This document shows, piece after piece, positions 1 through 8,035 of a DNA stretch of 64,000 bases (the first letter of the stretch is position 1; the number at the start of each line of letters is the position of its first letter). Both the position numbers and the translations under genes were made by a program. The notes under the pieces are model-generated. The model saw only the letters and a list, made by a program, of their open reading frames with translations, was not told the origin of the DNA and ran no database searches. The DNA is taken from positions 1 to 64,000 of the forward strand of contig JAWKXU010000001.1 in assembly GCA_041396845.1 (NCBI GenBank), given 5' to 3'. The DNA comes from JAWKXU01 sp020446465. GTDB taxonomy: Bacteria; Pseudomonadota; Alphaproteobacteria; Sphingomonadales; Sphingomonadaceae.

Positions 1-296
1 ACGATGGGTTGTCCTTCAAATTGCCGTTGCGAACCGTGCGATAAGACGTTCAACTCAGCGCCACCAAGCTTCGGTGACGCGAGCAATGCTATGCGAATCG
101 CAATGATGTAGGAAAGAACAAAAATAGAACAAATACCGTTCCGCATTGGCGGGTGGACAGTATTGGATCGCTATGGACAGTCCGGGACTGAAAGAATTTT
201 CCCCGCTGGTGTCCGCTCCGGGCCAATGCAGGTCCGAATCTACGGTTCTGGTGCAGCGAAAGACCGGTTTCCGCGCGAATCGCATCCTGAGCCGAT

Positions 297-878
297 ATGA
301 CAAGCAAACGCGCTTTCGCTTTGCACGTTGCTGCGGACATGCAAAGAAAACGCGAAAATCTTTACACGTTAGCGGGATTGCGGATGCAGCAACTTGGGCC
401 GGACAATGCCATCTGGGATGATGGCGAATGGATCAGCTGGGACGAAATCAACGAGCAAATCCAGTACAAGGAGTGGCGGGCAAAATATCCCAATGCCGAT
501 CTGTCGCTGGTCTCGATTTTCGAGAGCCTGATCGCCACGGCTGAAGATTATCACCTTCACACAGGCAAGCACCTGCAGGTGTATGGCGATATCGGAGAAC
601 TCTACGGGGCGATCACGCACGGCATCAAGCTGCACCGCAACTACGCTCAAGGATCGGACGGACGGCTCGGAAATGACCTGGTCGAGGTCAAGACAATCAC
701 GCCATTCAAAAGCAATGACCGGGTCACGCTGAACCTTAAACGGAACTTCAGCATGATCTTTCTGGTCAAGATCACATCTGACTTCGAAGTGCGCGGGAAG
801 CTCATTCCACGCAAGTCCTTGCCCCGTGTAAAAGGTGACAAGCTCGTTCTTGAATGGGCTAATATTGGGACTGAGTGA
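297..878 (+). CDS. Hypothetical protein with a PD-(D/E)XK nuclease-like motif
   Basis: A 193-residue cytosolic protein with no signal peptide or membrane segment. Residues 98-137 carry the only recognisable signal: E101 in a GELYGAI stretch, then SDGRLGND with D127, then the EVK triplet at 130-132. The E...D...E-x-K spacing and the hydrophobic strand around it resemble the catalytic core of PD-(D/E)XK nucleases. Many such proteins are orphan restriction or repair nucleases, but no partner gene is visible. The ATG at 297 gives the longest plausible protein; a Met at residue 15 is an alternative. The upstream 296 bases hold no gene I can support. The function is unproven; the fold call is my inference from a short motif. 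Confidence 0.6.
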   Translation: MTSKRAFALHVAADMQRKRENLYTLAGLRMQQLGPDNAIWDDGEWISWDEINEQIQYKEWRAKYPNADLSLVSIFESLIATAEDYHLHTGKHLQVYGDIGELYGAITHGIKLHRNYAQGSDGRLGNDLVEVKTITPFKSNDRVTLNLKRNFSMIFLVKITSDFEVRGKLIPRKSLPRVKGDKLVLEWANIGTE

Positions 879-904
879 ATCCCGAATTCAGCTGTCCCTG
901 GCCT

Positions 905-1168
905 TCAAGGTGCCAGAGGCAACGGGTACCCGGCCATGTCCGCAAATTGACGTGCGACTGCCTTCACCTTGGCCTCATCGACATCCATTTCTGCCAGGAA
1001 GGCCAATTGGACTGCCGGTGCAATCTCCGAGAAGAAGGCGAAAGCAGCGGCATTGTGTGTCTGCGCGCTCAAAGGGTCTGCGATAAGCGCTGCGAGCTGC
1101 TGAGCGGATCGCTTAGTCCGATAGGGACCGTTCACTGTTGCCAGCACTTGTGCGGCTAGTTTGCTCAT
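905..1168 (-). CDS. Small hypothetical protein
   Basis: An alanine-rich 87-residue protein that I do not recognise. The ATG at 1168 is preceded on the minus strand by GGGTGAGAG, a usable ribosome-binding site, so I prefer it to the longer ORF beginning at 1261. It is convergent with the PD-(D/E)XK-like gene, with 26 bases between the two stops. It contains a mostly helical, hydrophobic central stretch but no clear transmembrane segment. It could be a small accessory protein of the same island; no function can be assigned. Confidence 0.45.
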   Translation of the reverse strand: MSKLAAQVLATVNGPYRTKRSAQQLAALIADPLSAQTHNAAAFAFFSEIAPAVQLAFLAEMDVDEAKVKAVARQFADMAGYPLPLAP

Positions 1169-1262
1169 TGCAACTCTCACCCAATTAATCCCTAAAGGAA
1201 GATGCATCCGGTTGGACCGTGAAGGCAAGGATGGTCCATGAAGTATGGTGCCAAAGGGCATT

Positions 1263-1300
1263 TATCCCGCGTTTATTGAAAATTCGAGATTTGCGGGATA
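1263..1300. promoter_or_regulatory. Operator-like inverted repeat before the nucleotidyltransferase gene
   Basis: TATCCCGC at 1263-1270 is the exact reverse complement of GCGGGATA at 1293-1300, with an AT-rich spacer. A further CCCGC lies at 1304-1308, immediately before the ATG at 1311. The half-sites sit where a repressor would block transcription or translation. No ribosome-binding site is visible, so a leaderless transcript is possible. Confidence 0.45.
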
Positions 1301-1310
1301 AAACCCGCGT

Positions 1311-2291
1311 ATGGCCATCATCCATCCCTTCTCCGCAGAGCAGGAACGAGCGCTCATCAACATGCGCCAGCGCTACGATGTGTGGATCGAAGCCGAGCGC
1401 GAACTCTTCGCGATGCCGTACGACCTGAAGCGCAAGAAGATCGGCGAGTACGAGTACCTCTATGAGGTTTTCGATCGCGTAGGAAACGGCAAAAGTCTCG
1501 GCGCGTGGGACGACGAAAAGGAAGCGCAGTTTGAGGAATACAAGGCGGCGAAAGCTTCCTTGAAGGAGCGCCGCGACGGCGCACGGGATGCACTTAATGA
1601 GGGCAGCCGGATTGCTCGCGCACTGCGCTTGCCAATGCTGTCAGCGGACGCCGGACCCATTCTCCGTGAGGCAGACAAACGGTCGCTTCTCGGTAGTCAC
1701 CTGCTTGTTGTCGGCACCAACGCAATGGCAGCTTACGCCATCGAAGCGGCAGGCACGTTTCGCGAGGTGCCCGATGAAACCGAAGACTTCGATCTTGCCT
1801 GGGCGGCGGAAGAGCCGGAAGATGGGACGCAGCTATGGGACATGCTCAAGGCGGTCGATCCGACGTTCACGATCAATACCGAGCGGGAATTCCAAGCGCG
1901 CAACGCGAAGGCCTATGAAGTCGAATTGCTAGTCGCGCCATCGCGCGTTGCGACGCTTGCCGGGAAGGATCAGCCAAGACCAGTTCCGCTACCCGAACAG
2001 GAATGGCTCTTGCCGGGTCGGCGGGTAGACCAGGTCGTCCCGTGCCGTGATGGCAGCCCGGCGCGCATCGTCGCACCTGACCCCCGCTGGTTCGCGCTCC
2101 ACAAACTCTGGCTGGGTGCTCAGGCCAAGCGGAACCCGCTCAAGCGGCGCAAGGACACGGTGCAGGGAGCGGCGCTACTCGAAGCGGTTGCAGAGGCGAT
2201 GCCTCATTATTCATTGGGCCACGAGTTTGTAGAAAGCCTGCCTGATGAGCTAATGCCCTATTGGGAAGAGTGGGCGAAGGCGCGCGGATAG
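1311..2291 (+). CDS. Nucleotidyltransferase, NTP_transf_8 (GSU2403-like) family
   Basis: A 326-residue protein. Residues 1-100 are charged and helical. Residues 130-165 carry the nucleotidyltransferase signature VGTNAMAAY (134-142), followed by TEDFD (157-161), in which the acidic pair would bind metal. This pattern fits the NTP_transf_8 group of minimal nucleotidyltransferases, related to AbiEii-like enzymes. The C-terminal third (APDPRWFALHKLWL, then a basic KRNPLKRRKD stretch) matches the family's HKLW region. Relatives occur in defence or toxin contexts, but no partner is obvious here. The start is the first ATG after an operator-like repeat and lacks a Shine-Dalgarno sequence. The family call is fairly secure; the target RNA or protein is unknown. 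Confidence 0.7.
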   Translation: MAIIHPFSAEQERALINMRQRYDVWIEAERELFAMPYDLKRKKIGEYEYLYEVFDRVGNGKSLGAWDDEKEAQFEEYKAAKASLKERRDGARDALNEGSRIARALRLPMLSADAGPILREADKRSLLGSHLLVVGTNAMAAYAIEAAGTFREVPDETEDFDLAWAAEEPEDGTQLWDMLKAVDPTFTINTEREFQARNAKAYEVELLVAPSRVATLAGKDQPRPVPLPEQEWLLPGRRVDQVVPCRDGSPARIVAPDPRWFALHKLWLGAQAKRNPLKRRKDTVQGAALLEAVAEAMPHYSLGHEFVESLPDELMPYWEEWAKARG

Positions 2292-2468
2292 CCCCTGCAT
2301 TCAGTCACTCGGTTGGGGCAAAATGGCTGGTCATTCCCGTAAATTTGCTGTAAAGAACGGGCATTGAAATCATTAGACTTTTTTGAGGATGGGACCCAAA
2401 TCCTCTGGTAAAAATGCAATCTGGGGGCACCGACGGGGGCCTCACTTAAGTAACCAAGGTCAAGATTC

Positions 2469-4172
2469 TCACAGTTTTGCGACATTCTGAGAGCGGTTCG
2501 AGTCCTCTTCTGGGCACCATTTCGGTCCAAAACCGCGAGTCCCTAGCACCGCCGCCTCTACGCCAGAGACGGCGGTGAGGGTCCGCAGCAACTCGGTGCG
2601 CGTGCCGAGGATTCGCACGTCCGTCTTACTATGGACCTCGACCCGCTGTGCGACCGCACGAACATGGTTCCGCGCATAAGTGCCGTCGTCGTGGCGGAGT
2701 TTCTTCTTCGCGGCCAACGCGAACGCATGAAGGCTCTCGACCGTGATCTCCGGGCTGATCCGCTCGATGTGCGCGACCGCCCGCTCGGCATTCCCTCTGG
2801 CCTGATCGCGGATGGTGGTCAGCTCCGTGATGCGTCCCTTGAGCGATGGATCGCCCATATCGACCAGTCCATTTTCGATCGCCTCGTAGAGCCGGGAGAG
2901 CTTGGTTTCGGCCTCCGTCGCCCGCCGCTCCATCTCGGCGACATGCTGGCGGCGCTCGGTTACCCATTCTTCCCGGCGCGCGATAAGCTGGTCCATCAGC
3001 ACTTCGAGCCGCGCGGGATCGAGCAGCCGTGTCTCCAGATGCTCGATCACCGCCTTGTTCAACTGGTCCATCGGGAGCGACACGCCGGGGCATCCCGTTT
3101 TCCCCTTCGTGGCCTTGGTCGCGCAGGTGTAATAGCGGTATTCCTGACCGCTCCGGCTGGTGCCGGTGCGTAGCGTCATCGCCGCGCCGCAGCACGCGCA
3201 AAAGCAGATGCCGGTCAATAGCGTCGATCCGCCCACGGCGCGCGGCGGCATCATCTTCGGGCTGCGCGACTTCAACGATCGCTGCACGGCCTCGAACTCC
3301 GCCACCGTTACGATCGGCGGCACTTCCATGATGGCATGCTCCGTCTCGGGCTTTCGGCGTCCTTTCTTGGCATCATAGGTGTTGAACCGGTGTTGGCCGA
3401 TATAGGTGGTCCGCGTGAGCACCTGATGCACCATGCCCTTGCCCCAACGCCCGCCATAGCGCGTGCGGATATTGTTCTCGTTGAGCCAGCACGCGATCGC
3501 CATCACCCCAACCGGCCCGCGCCCATCGGGGCCTTCCAGCGCCAGCCGGAAAATCCGGCGCACCGTCTCGGCATGGATCGGGTCGACCTCCAGCTTCTTC
3601 TTGATCTTCGTGCCCCGCTGCTCGGCCTCGACCACGCGATAGCCGATCGGCGGCCGAGCGCCGTTCCAGAAGCCTTGCCGCGCATTCTCGTTCATGGCGC
3701 GCAGGGTGTGCTTTGCCGTCTCCTTCGACTGATATTCGTCGAACAGCGTCATGATCTTGCGCATCATCTCGCTTGCCGGATCATCGCCGAGAACCTGTGT
3801 GATCGAGACCACGCGCACGCCGTTCTTCGCCAGCTTGCGGAGGTAGAACTCGAACTGGAACTGGTCACGGAAGAAGCGCGAGAAGCTATGGACAACCACC
3901 ACGTCGAACGCGGGGGGCTTTTCCATCGCCGCGTCCATCATCTCCTGGAAAGCCGGGCGGCGATCATCGGTCCCTGTAACACCTGGCTCGACGAACTCGG
4001 CCGCGACCTCCCAGCCGTTCGAGAGGCAATAGCCCTCAAGCTGCCGGCGCTGATCGGGAATCGACAGATCATGGTCGGCCTGACGCGGGGTGGAAACGCG
4101 CAGATAGAGCGCGGCCCGCTGTGCCGGTTGCGCATTGGGGGTTTCCGAAGGTGCGAGAGCAGCGTTCTTCAT
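2469..4172 (-). CDS. Large serine recombinase (site-specific integrase)
   Basis: A 567-residue large serine recombinase that should excise and integrate the element. The N-terminal resolvase domain (about 18-165) holds the catalytic serine in ALYLRVSTPRQ. A 'recombinase' domain follows (about 190-300). A zinc-ribbon domain (about 320-375) has paired cysteines in CFCACC and a later CxxG. A coiled coil (about 385-480) precedes the C-terminus. The ATG overlaps the toxin stop by four bases (ATGA), so it is translationally coupled to the upstream toxin-antitoxin pair. Its final 18 codons cross a tRNA-3'-end-like sequence, so integration would define this C-terminus. Length and domain order are typical of phage- and ICE-type serine integrases. 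Confidence 0.93.
   Translation of the reverse strand: MKNAALAPSETPNAQPAQRAALYLRVSTPRQADHDLSIPDQRRQLEGYCLSNGWEVAAEFVEPGVTGTDDRRPAFQEMMDAAMEKPPAFDVVVVHSFSRFFRDQFQFEFYLRKLAKNGVRVVSITQVLGDDPASEMMRKIMTLFDEYQSKETAKHTLRAMNENARQGFWNGARPPIGYRVVEAEQRGTKIKKKLEVDPIHAETVRRIFRLALEGPDGRGPVGVMAIACWLNENNIRTRYGGRWGKGMVHQVLTRTTYIGQHRFNTYDAKKGRRKPETEHAIMEVPPIVTVAEFEAVQRSLKSRSPKMMPPRAVGGSTLLTGICFCACCGAAMTLRTGTSRSGQEYRYYTCATKATKGKTGCPGVSLPMDQLNKAVIEHLETRLLDPARLEVLMDQLIARREEWVTERRQHVAEMERRATEAETKLSRLYEAIENGLVDMGDPSLKGRITELTTIRDQARGNAERAVAHIERISPEITVESLHAFALAAKKKLRHDDGTYARNHVRAVAQRVEVHSKTDVRILGTRTELLRTLTAVSGVEAAVLGTRGFGPKWCPEEDSNRSQNVAKL
2495..2522. repeat. att-like copy of a tRNA 3' end
   Basis: The segment begins GGTTCGAGTCC, a canonical T-loop/T-stem pattern, and runs into TCTGGGCACCATTT, resembling an acceptor stem with its CCA end. 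The preceding 80 bases do not fold as a tRNA body, so this is only the 3' portion, as left by an element that integrated into a tRNA gene (a leucine-type tRNA seems likely). It lies inside the 3' end of the serine recombinase gene. A near copy lies at 52999-53019. Confidence 0.6.
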
Positions 4173-4687
4173 CGTTCGACCAATCTCTGAATGATGTGCA
4201 TCGGCAGTATGAGACGTTGGGAATCTGCCAGTCGCACGAAGCCATTGCCTTCGTAGAACGCGGCTGCGCGATCATTGATGGCGTCCACGATGAGCATCGA
4301 CGATCCAGCCGTCGCCGCCGTCAGCCAGGCGCGCTCGACGGCATCGGCGATCAGCACCGCACCGAGGCGTTCGCCCTGCCGCGCTTGGGACACCGCGAGC
4401 TGGCCGATGAGCGTCGCGCCGACGAGCGGGTAGCGCGGGATATGCTTGCGCGCCGATGCCGGAATGTCGCCTTGCGCGATGTTCGCCTGGCTGAGCGTAT
4501 AGTAGCCGAGAATGACGCCGGGATTTGCATGCGCGGCAAGAACAAACACACCGGCCGACCGGCGGCGGATGTCCTGACCCGCCTGCCTGCGCAGATACCT
4601 GTCGAGGCTGTCGATGCCGCAGGAAAATCCTTCCCGGTCATGGTGCGGCCCCAACGGCTCCACCCGCAAATCCCCATGTGCCGTCAT
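4169..4687 (-). CDS. GNAT-family toxin, TacT-like
   Basis: A 172-residue GNAT acetyltransferase of the type that acetylates aminoacyl-tRNA and blocks translation in TacAT/AtaRT modules. N-terminal FSCGIDSLDRYLRRQA (about 21-37) is the usual opening of TacT-like toxins. The acetyl-CoA loop lies near QARQGERLGAVLI (about 102-114). AAAFYEGNGF (about 144-153) is the conserved C-terminal GNAT tyrosine region. It starts two bases after the antitoxin stop and its own stop overlaps the recombinase start (ATGA), so three genes form one coupled operon. The assignment rests on family pattern plus the neighbouring DUF1778 gene. Confidence 0.85.
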   Translation of the reverse strand: MTAHGDLRVEPLGPHHDREGFSCGIDSLDRYLRRQAGQDIRRRSAGVFVLAAHANPGVILGYYTLSQANIAQGDIPASARKHIPRYPLVGATLIGQLAVSQARQGERLGAVLIADAVERAWLTAATAGSSMLIVDAINDRAAAFYEGNGFVRLADSQRLILPMHIIQRLVER

Positions 4688-4689
4688 GA

Positions 4690-4995
4690 TCAGGACGCAA
4701 CCCGGCGCCTGTGCTCCCGGAAAGCGCGGATGAGCCGCTCGCTCGGCTCGGGCGGATTGATGAGCGCATCGAAGAACGCCTCGCGGTCACGATCCGACAG
4801 CACGAGCGTCTCATGCTCGGCGATCGTCCGCCGCGCCGTGTCCGCCAGCGCGGTCACGCAAAAATCGCTGACCTTGCGCCGCGAGAGATGAGCGGCTCGC
4901 TCGATCAAATCCTTGGTTTCTTCGTCGATGCGGAAGCCGAGCCGCTCGACGCGATTCGCTCTGGCTGATTCCGCTACAGCTTGCTTTCGCGGCAT
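4690..4995 (-). CDS. DUF1778 antitoxin, TacA-like
   Basis: A 101-residue ribbon-helix-helix antitoxin. The N-terminal part RVERLGFRIDEETKDLIERA gives the beta strand and first helix of the DNA-binding domain. The C-terminal tail has the family pattern VLSDRDREAFFDALINPPEP, which normally wraps and neutralises the acetyltransferase toxin. The ATG at 4995 has an AGGAG eight bases upstream on the minus strand; the longer upstream reading frame is not needed. Such antitoxins usually repress their own operon, which here would also include the recombinase. Confidence 0.87.
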   Translation of the reverse strand: MPRKQAVAESARANRVERLGFRIDEETKDLIERAAHLSRRKVSDFCVTALADTARRTIAEHETLVLSDRDREAFFDALINPPEPSERLIRAFREHRRRVAS

Positions 4996-5077
4996 GGGGT
5001 TGACTCCTGACCTATCCATTTCTGCTACAATGTGCGTCATTTGGACAAACATTTCAACTCCTTTCCCTATGGCCGTT

Positions 5078-5320
5078 TCAGGGGAGCGACCCGAACAAGG
5101 CGTCCAGTTCCTCGCGAAAAGCGCCTTCGATGACGCGCAGCTCGGCATCCCCGATGGGAACCTGCTCAGGCCAGTCGTCGGTAACGACGATCGGCGCGCT
5201 GGTAGCGCTCCTGCGAGACGATGCGCGCGTCGGCTGCGGCTGCATGTAATCGTGCAGGTCTTCCAGCCCTTCCGACCAGCCGCGGGGTGCGCGTCGGCGA
5301 CGTTTGCGAGAGAGTCCCAT
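5078..5320 (-). CDS. Small conserved-type hypothetical protein
   Basis: An 80-residue protein with a basic start (KRRRR at residues 5-9) and an acidic C-terminal half ending near ELDALFGSLP. It resembles small proteins seen upstream of accessory genes in sphingomonad mobile elements, but I cannot name a family. It lies 82 bases upstream of the antitoxin on the same strand and may share its transcript. The start was taken at the internal ATG (5320) because the codons before it are low complexity; the ribosome-binding site is weak. Confidence 0.45.
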   Translation of the reverse strand: MGLSRKRRRRAPRGWSEGLEDLHDYMQPQPTRASSRRSATSAPIVVTDDWPEQVPIGDAELRVIEGAFREELDALFGSLP

Positions 5321-5447
5321 GCACTCAAGCTGCCGCACGCCCCGCTGGAATCCAACAGAATCCCCCGTCGTGCCCACACGCGCCGAAGCGTAGCCACGGT
5401 GGCGGGATTCGGCGCACGGCGGCGCAGAGCGGAAACGGCGAACCGTA

Positions 5448-5476
5448 GCGTAGTAGCGACGGCGGCAGATAAGTGC
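5448..5476 (-). repeat. Dispersed 29-bp element repeat, copy A
   Basis: Read on the minus strand, this 29-base segment matches 21768-21796 at 27 of 29 positions, starting GCACTTATCT and ending CTACTACGC. Copy A points toward the hypothetical-tacA-tacT-recombinase operon. Copy B points toward trbB. Both lie roughly 100-130 bases upstream of the first gene. The arrangement suggests a shared promoter or regulator site. Confidence 0.55.
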
Positions 5477-5529
5477 TCACGGCGGGTTCGCGGATGCCCT
5501 GCGTTACCCGGTTCGCTATCATCCCGTCT

Positions 5530-5769
5530 ATGGACTCGCGAACGGACATCGACACCGACAGGGTCGACGAGGCGGTGCTGGCCCTCTTGTGGCTCAATCT
5601 CAGCGCCACCGGCGCGGCATGGAAGGGATTCGAGTGGACCGCGATGGAACGGCTGCACGCGCGCGGGCTGATTTCCGATCCGGTCGGCAAGGCCCGCTCG
5701 ATCGAGATGACCCCGGAAGGACGCCGGGAAGCCGAGCGCCTGTCTCGAGAGTTGTTCGCTCGCCGCTGA
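5530..5769 (+). CDS. DUF6429-family small protein
   Basis: A 79-residue protein matching the DUF6429 pattern: DxxxVDEAVLALLWLNL near the start, then AWKGFEWTAMERLHARGLI and SDPVGKARSIEMTPEG. It resembles a small winged-helix-like module in which the last segment would be a wing. The role is unknown; such genes are frequent in alphaproteobacterial accessory regions. The ATG at 5530 was chosen because it begins the conserved domain. It is divergent from the recombinase operon. Confidence 0.7.
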   Translation: MDSRTDIDTDRVDEAVLALLWLNLSATGAAWKGFEWTAMERLHARGLISDPVGKARSIEMTPEGRREAERLSRELFARR

Positions 5770-6137
5770 ACTCAGGCGCGGTATGAAGGAGATGACCCCC
5801 CGCCATGCGCGGGATGCTTCTCTTTTCCCCCGGAATGCCGGGCGCACGAATTTCTCCCGTCCTGCCTGCCTGTCCGGCCCATACGGCCTCACCCGTGGCC
5901 TGATCTGATCGGTTCCACCTGCCGGCGCAACGGCGCCGGACGGCTTTTTTCCGCCGCCTTCGGCTTTGCAGCGCGAAGCAAAAAAGCCGCCCTCGGCCGT
6001 CCCGGGGCCGCAAGCCCACCCCGACGCGCAGGCGCGACGGGAACCCCGAGCAGCGGTGCGCCGCCGAACGTCCCCGATCCACCGATCGCCACGAGGCTGC
6101 GATGGGCGCGGCCCGGACAAGCGAACGGAGAATCATC
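5770..6137. other. Gene-free spacer with GC-rich hairpins
   Basis: I see no convincing gene in these 368 bases. They contain GC-rich inverted repeats, including a GGCTTTTTT stretch near 5942 mirrored by AAAAAAGCC near 5985, enclosing smaller GC-rich stems. This could terminate the DUF6429 transcript. The last 15 bases supply the ribosome-binding site (CGGAG) of the DUF736 gene. Confidence 0.4.
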
Positions 6138-6455
6138 ATGAGCACCATCGGCACTTTCACGAGGAACAAGGACGGCGTCATCGAAGGCAAGGTCGTCACC
6201 CTCACACTCAACACCCGCGCGGTGTTCACGCCCGTAGAGAAGGACGCCCCCAAGGCGCCCGACTATCGGCTCACCTTCGCCAACGCGGATCACATCGACG
6301 TCGAGGTCGGCGCCGCCTGGATCAGGACCAGCCGCAACGAGCGCGACTATCTCTCGGTCAAGATCGACGATCCCTGCTTCCCGGTGCCGCTCTACGCGAG
6401 CCTGGTCGAGAGCAACGAGCGCCCCGGCGAATATGTCCTGCTCTGGTCTCGCTGA
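6138..6455 (+). CDS. DUF736 family protein (copy 1)
   Basis: A 105-residue DUF736 protein. The family opening STIGTFTRNKDGVIEGKV, the central APDYRL stretch, a GAAWIRTSRNERDYLSVKIDDP segment and a final strand are all present. DUF736 proteins are small beta-rich proteins found almost always within conjugative elements and plasmids of proteobacteria; their function is not established. Two further relatives lie at 15220-15567 and 15603-15947. A strong hairpin follows the stop. Confidence 0.88.
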   Translation: MSTIGTFTRNKDGVIEGKVVTLTLNTRAVFTPVEKDAPKAPDYRLTFANADHIDVEVGAAWIRTSRNERDYLSVKIDDPCFPVPLYASLVESNERPGEYVLLWSR

Positions 6456-6463
6456 CCGCCACT

Positions 6464-6491
6464 CGCGCCCCGCCATCTCTGGCGGGGCGCG
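6464..6491 (+). terminator. Rho-independent-type hairpin after DUF736 copy 1
   Basis: An 11-base perfect stem (6464-6474 with 6481-6491), loop ATCTCT, followed by CCTTTCGTTGT. It begins nine bases after the stop codon. The T-tract is short, so termination is likely but not certain. Confidence 0.7.
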
Positions 6492-6623
6492 CCTTTCGTT
6501 GTCGTCAGGACGGTCGCGGACAGCGTCGAATTTTGCGGCTCTATCTTGTGATTGTCATCGCATACGACTATTGTTGCGAGCAATTCTCAAAAAGAGGTGA
6601 GGGGCAGCACGAAAGGACCGACC

Positions 6624-7016
6624 ATGACCCGCCAGTTCTCGCCGCCATCGCATGATGCGAGCATTATGCCCGCGATGCTGATCGAGGCAGCGCGTTGCTG
6701 GCGGGACGCGCGGGACAACCGGAAGCCGGTCCAGCCCAGCCTGTTCGCGATGCTCTCCCGCTATGGTCATGGGATGCTGGCGCCGGTGTTCGACAGCATC
6801 ATGACGCTGGCCGAAGACGTGTCCGGCAGGCGCATTACCACCGGCAACGGCCCAACACTTTCCGAAGACGAGCATCGCCTGATCGATCTGTTCGATGGGA
6901 CCGGCCTTCCATCGGGCGGCAGCGGGCTCACCGTTTCGCTCCGTTGCGCGGTGAAGTCGCTGCGGATCTTGTTGACGCGGCCGCTTGGCATAACGACCGC
7001 ACGTCTGGCAGCCTGA
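6624..7016 (+). CDS. Hypothetical protein
   Basis: A 130-residue protein that I do not recognise. ATG 6624 is preceded by GAAAGGA, supporting this start over the longer frame. The N-terminal half (AMLIEAARCWRDARDNRKPV, then LFAMLSRYGHGMLAPVFDS) is amphipathic and helical. The C-terminal half is less ordered and basic. There is no signal peptide or membrane segment. It sits between a DUF736 gene and a DNA methyltransferase in the accessory part of the ICE. The spacer after it (7017-7301) contains a perfect 8-base GC stem at 7068-7087. Confidence 0.55.
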   Translation: MTRQFSPPSHDASIMPAMLIEAARCWRDARDNRKPVQPSLFAMLSRYGHGMLAPVFDSIMTLAEDVSGRRITTGNGPTLSEDEHRLIDLFDGTGLPSGGSGLTVSLRCAVKSLRILLTRPLGITTARLAA

Positions 7017-7301
7017 CGCCTTTTTCCTGAACGCAATTCGGTGCCGGCATAGCCGGTGTGTTGTCCAGCGCGGCCATTCGGCCGCGCGATCGTTGCTAAG
7101 GACGCTGTCCTCGCGCCGGTCAAGGGAAGTGGAACCGTCCGGGGCGGTATCCCCAATCTTCCGCGCTTCGCTTGTGCAGATCGGGTGATTCCCCTCCGCC
7201 CCGGTCGCCCTTGTCCCGTTGCTACCCCGGTCTCGCCGACGGGCAGAAGTTCAGGCGCGGCGTTCCGCTTCGCTGAACTTCAGACCCAAAGGATTTGAGA
7301 C

Positions 7302-7970
7302 ATGACCAGCAAGGCACAAGCTCCCCGCAATGTGATCTTCAACGGCGATTGCATTGATGTGATGCAAGCTTTCGATACCGGCACGGTGGATTTCATCCTG
7401 ACCGATCCGCCCTATGTGACCCGCTACCGGGACCGCCAGGGCCGCAAGGTTGCGAACGACGATAACGGCCGGTGGCTCCGTCCGGCCTTCCGCGAGATGC
7501 ACCGCGTTTTGAAGGATGGCGGCTTTGCGGTTTCCTTCTACGGCTGGAACAAGGTGGATTTGTTCATGGACGCATGGAAGGCAGCAGGCTTCCGCGTTGT
7601 CGGCCATCTTGTGTTCCGCAAGCGTTATGCGTCGTCGGCTCGTTTTCTCCGTTACGAACATGAGCAGGCATATTTGCTTGCAAAGGGCAATCCGACGCAC
7701 CCCGCGCGACCTATCCCCGATGTGCTGGATTTTCCCTACAGCGGGAACCGCCTGCATCCCACGCAAAAGCCGGTTGAGGCACTGGCGCCCTTGATCGAGG
7801 CTTTCACGCAGCCCGGCGAACTTGTGCTGGACCCGTTCAGTGGCAGCGGCTCGACCCTGGCGGCGGCACAGCAGCTGGGGCGCGACTGGACCGGCATCGA
7901 GCTGGATAACGGCCATTATCACACCGCCAGCAAGCGGCTCGCATCGCGGCTTCATCGGGCGGCCGCATAG
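7302..7970 (+). CDS. DNA methyltransferase (DPPY type, amino-methylating)
   Basis: A 222-residue S-adenosylmethionine-dependent DNA methyltransferase of the N6-adenine/N4-cytosine class. Catalytic motif IV, TDPPYVTRYR, lies near residue 34. Cofactor motif I, DPFSGSGSTLAAA, lies near residue 184. The order IV before I is the beta-group arrangement. HPTQKPVE before motif I is the usual family segment. No restriction endonuclease or specificity subunit is adjacent, so it appears to be an orphan methylase. It could protect the transferring element from host restriction or act as a regulator; the target sequence cannot be read from here. The start has AAAGGA upstream. Confidence 0.9.
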   Translation: MTSKAQAPRNVIFNGDCIDVMQAFDTGTVDFILTDPPYVTRYRDRQGRKVANDDNGRWLRPAFREMHRVLKDGGFAVSFYGWNKVDLFMDAWKAAGFRVVGHLVFRKRYASSARFLRYEHEQAYLLAKGNPTHPARPIPDVLDFPYSGNRLHPTQKPVEALAPLIEAFTQPGELVLDPFSGSGSTLAAAQQLGRDWTGIELDNGHYHTASKRLASRLHRAAA

Positions 7971-8035
7971 GCCGCACCTTTTCCATCATCCGCGCCCGTC
8001 CCCGCGACGGGCGCACCCCCACAAGGAATCATATC

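Noticed and set aside
2440..2530. A complete tRNA gene at the left end
   Set aside because: Only the T-arm and acceptor 3' part is present. The upstream bases cannot form D or anticodon arms or the 5' acceptor strand.
3336..4190. A 284-codon plus-strand frame
   Set aside because: It lies antisense to the serine recombinase, whose domains are intact on the minus strand.
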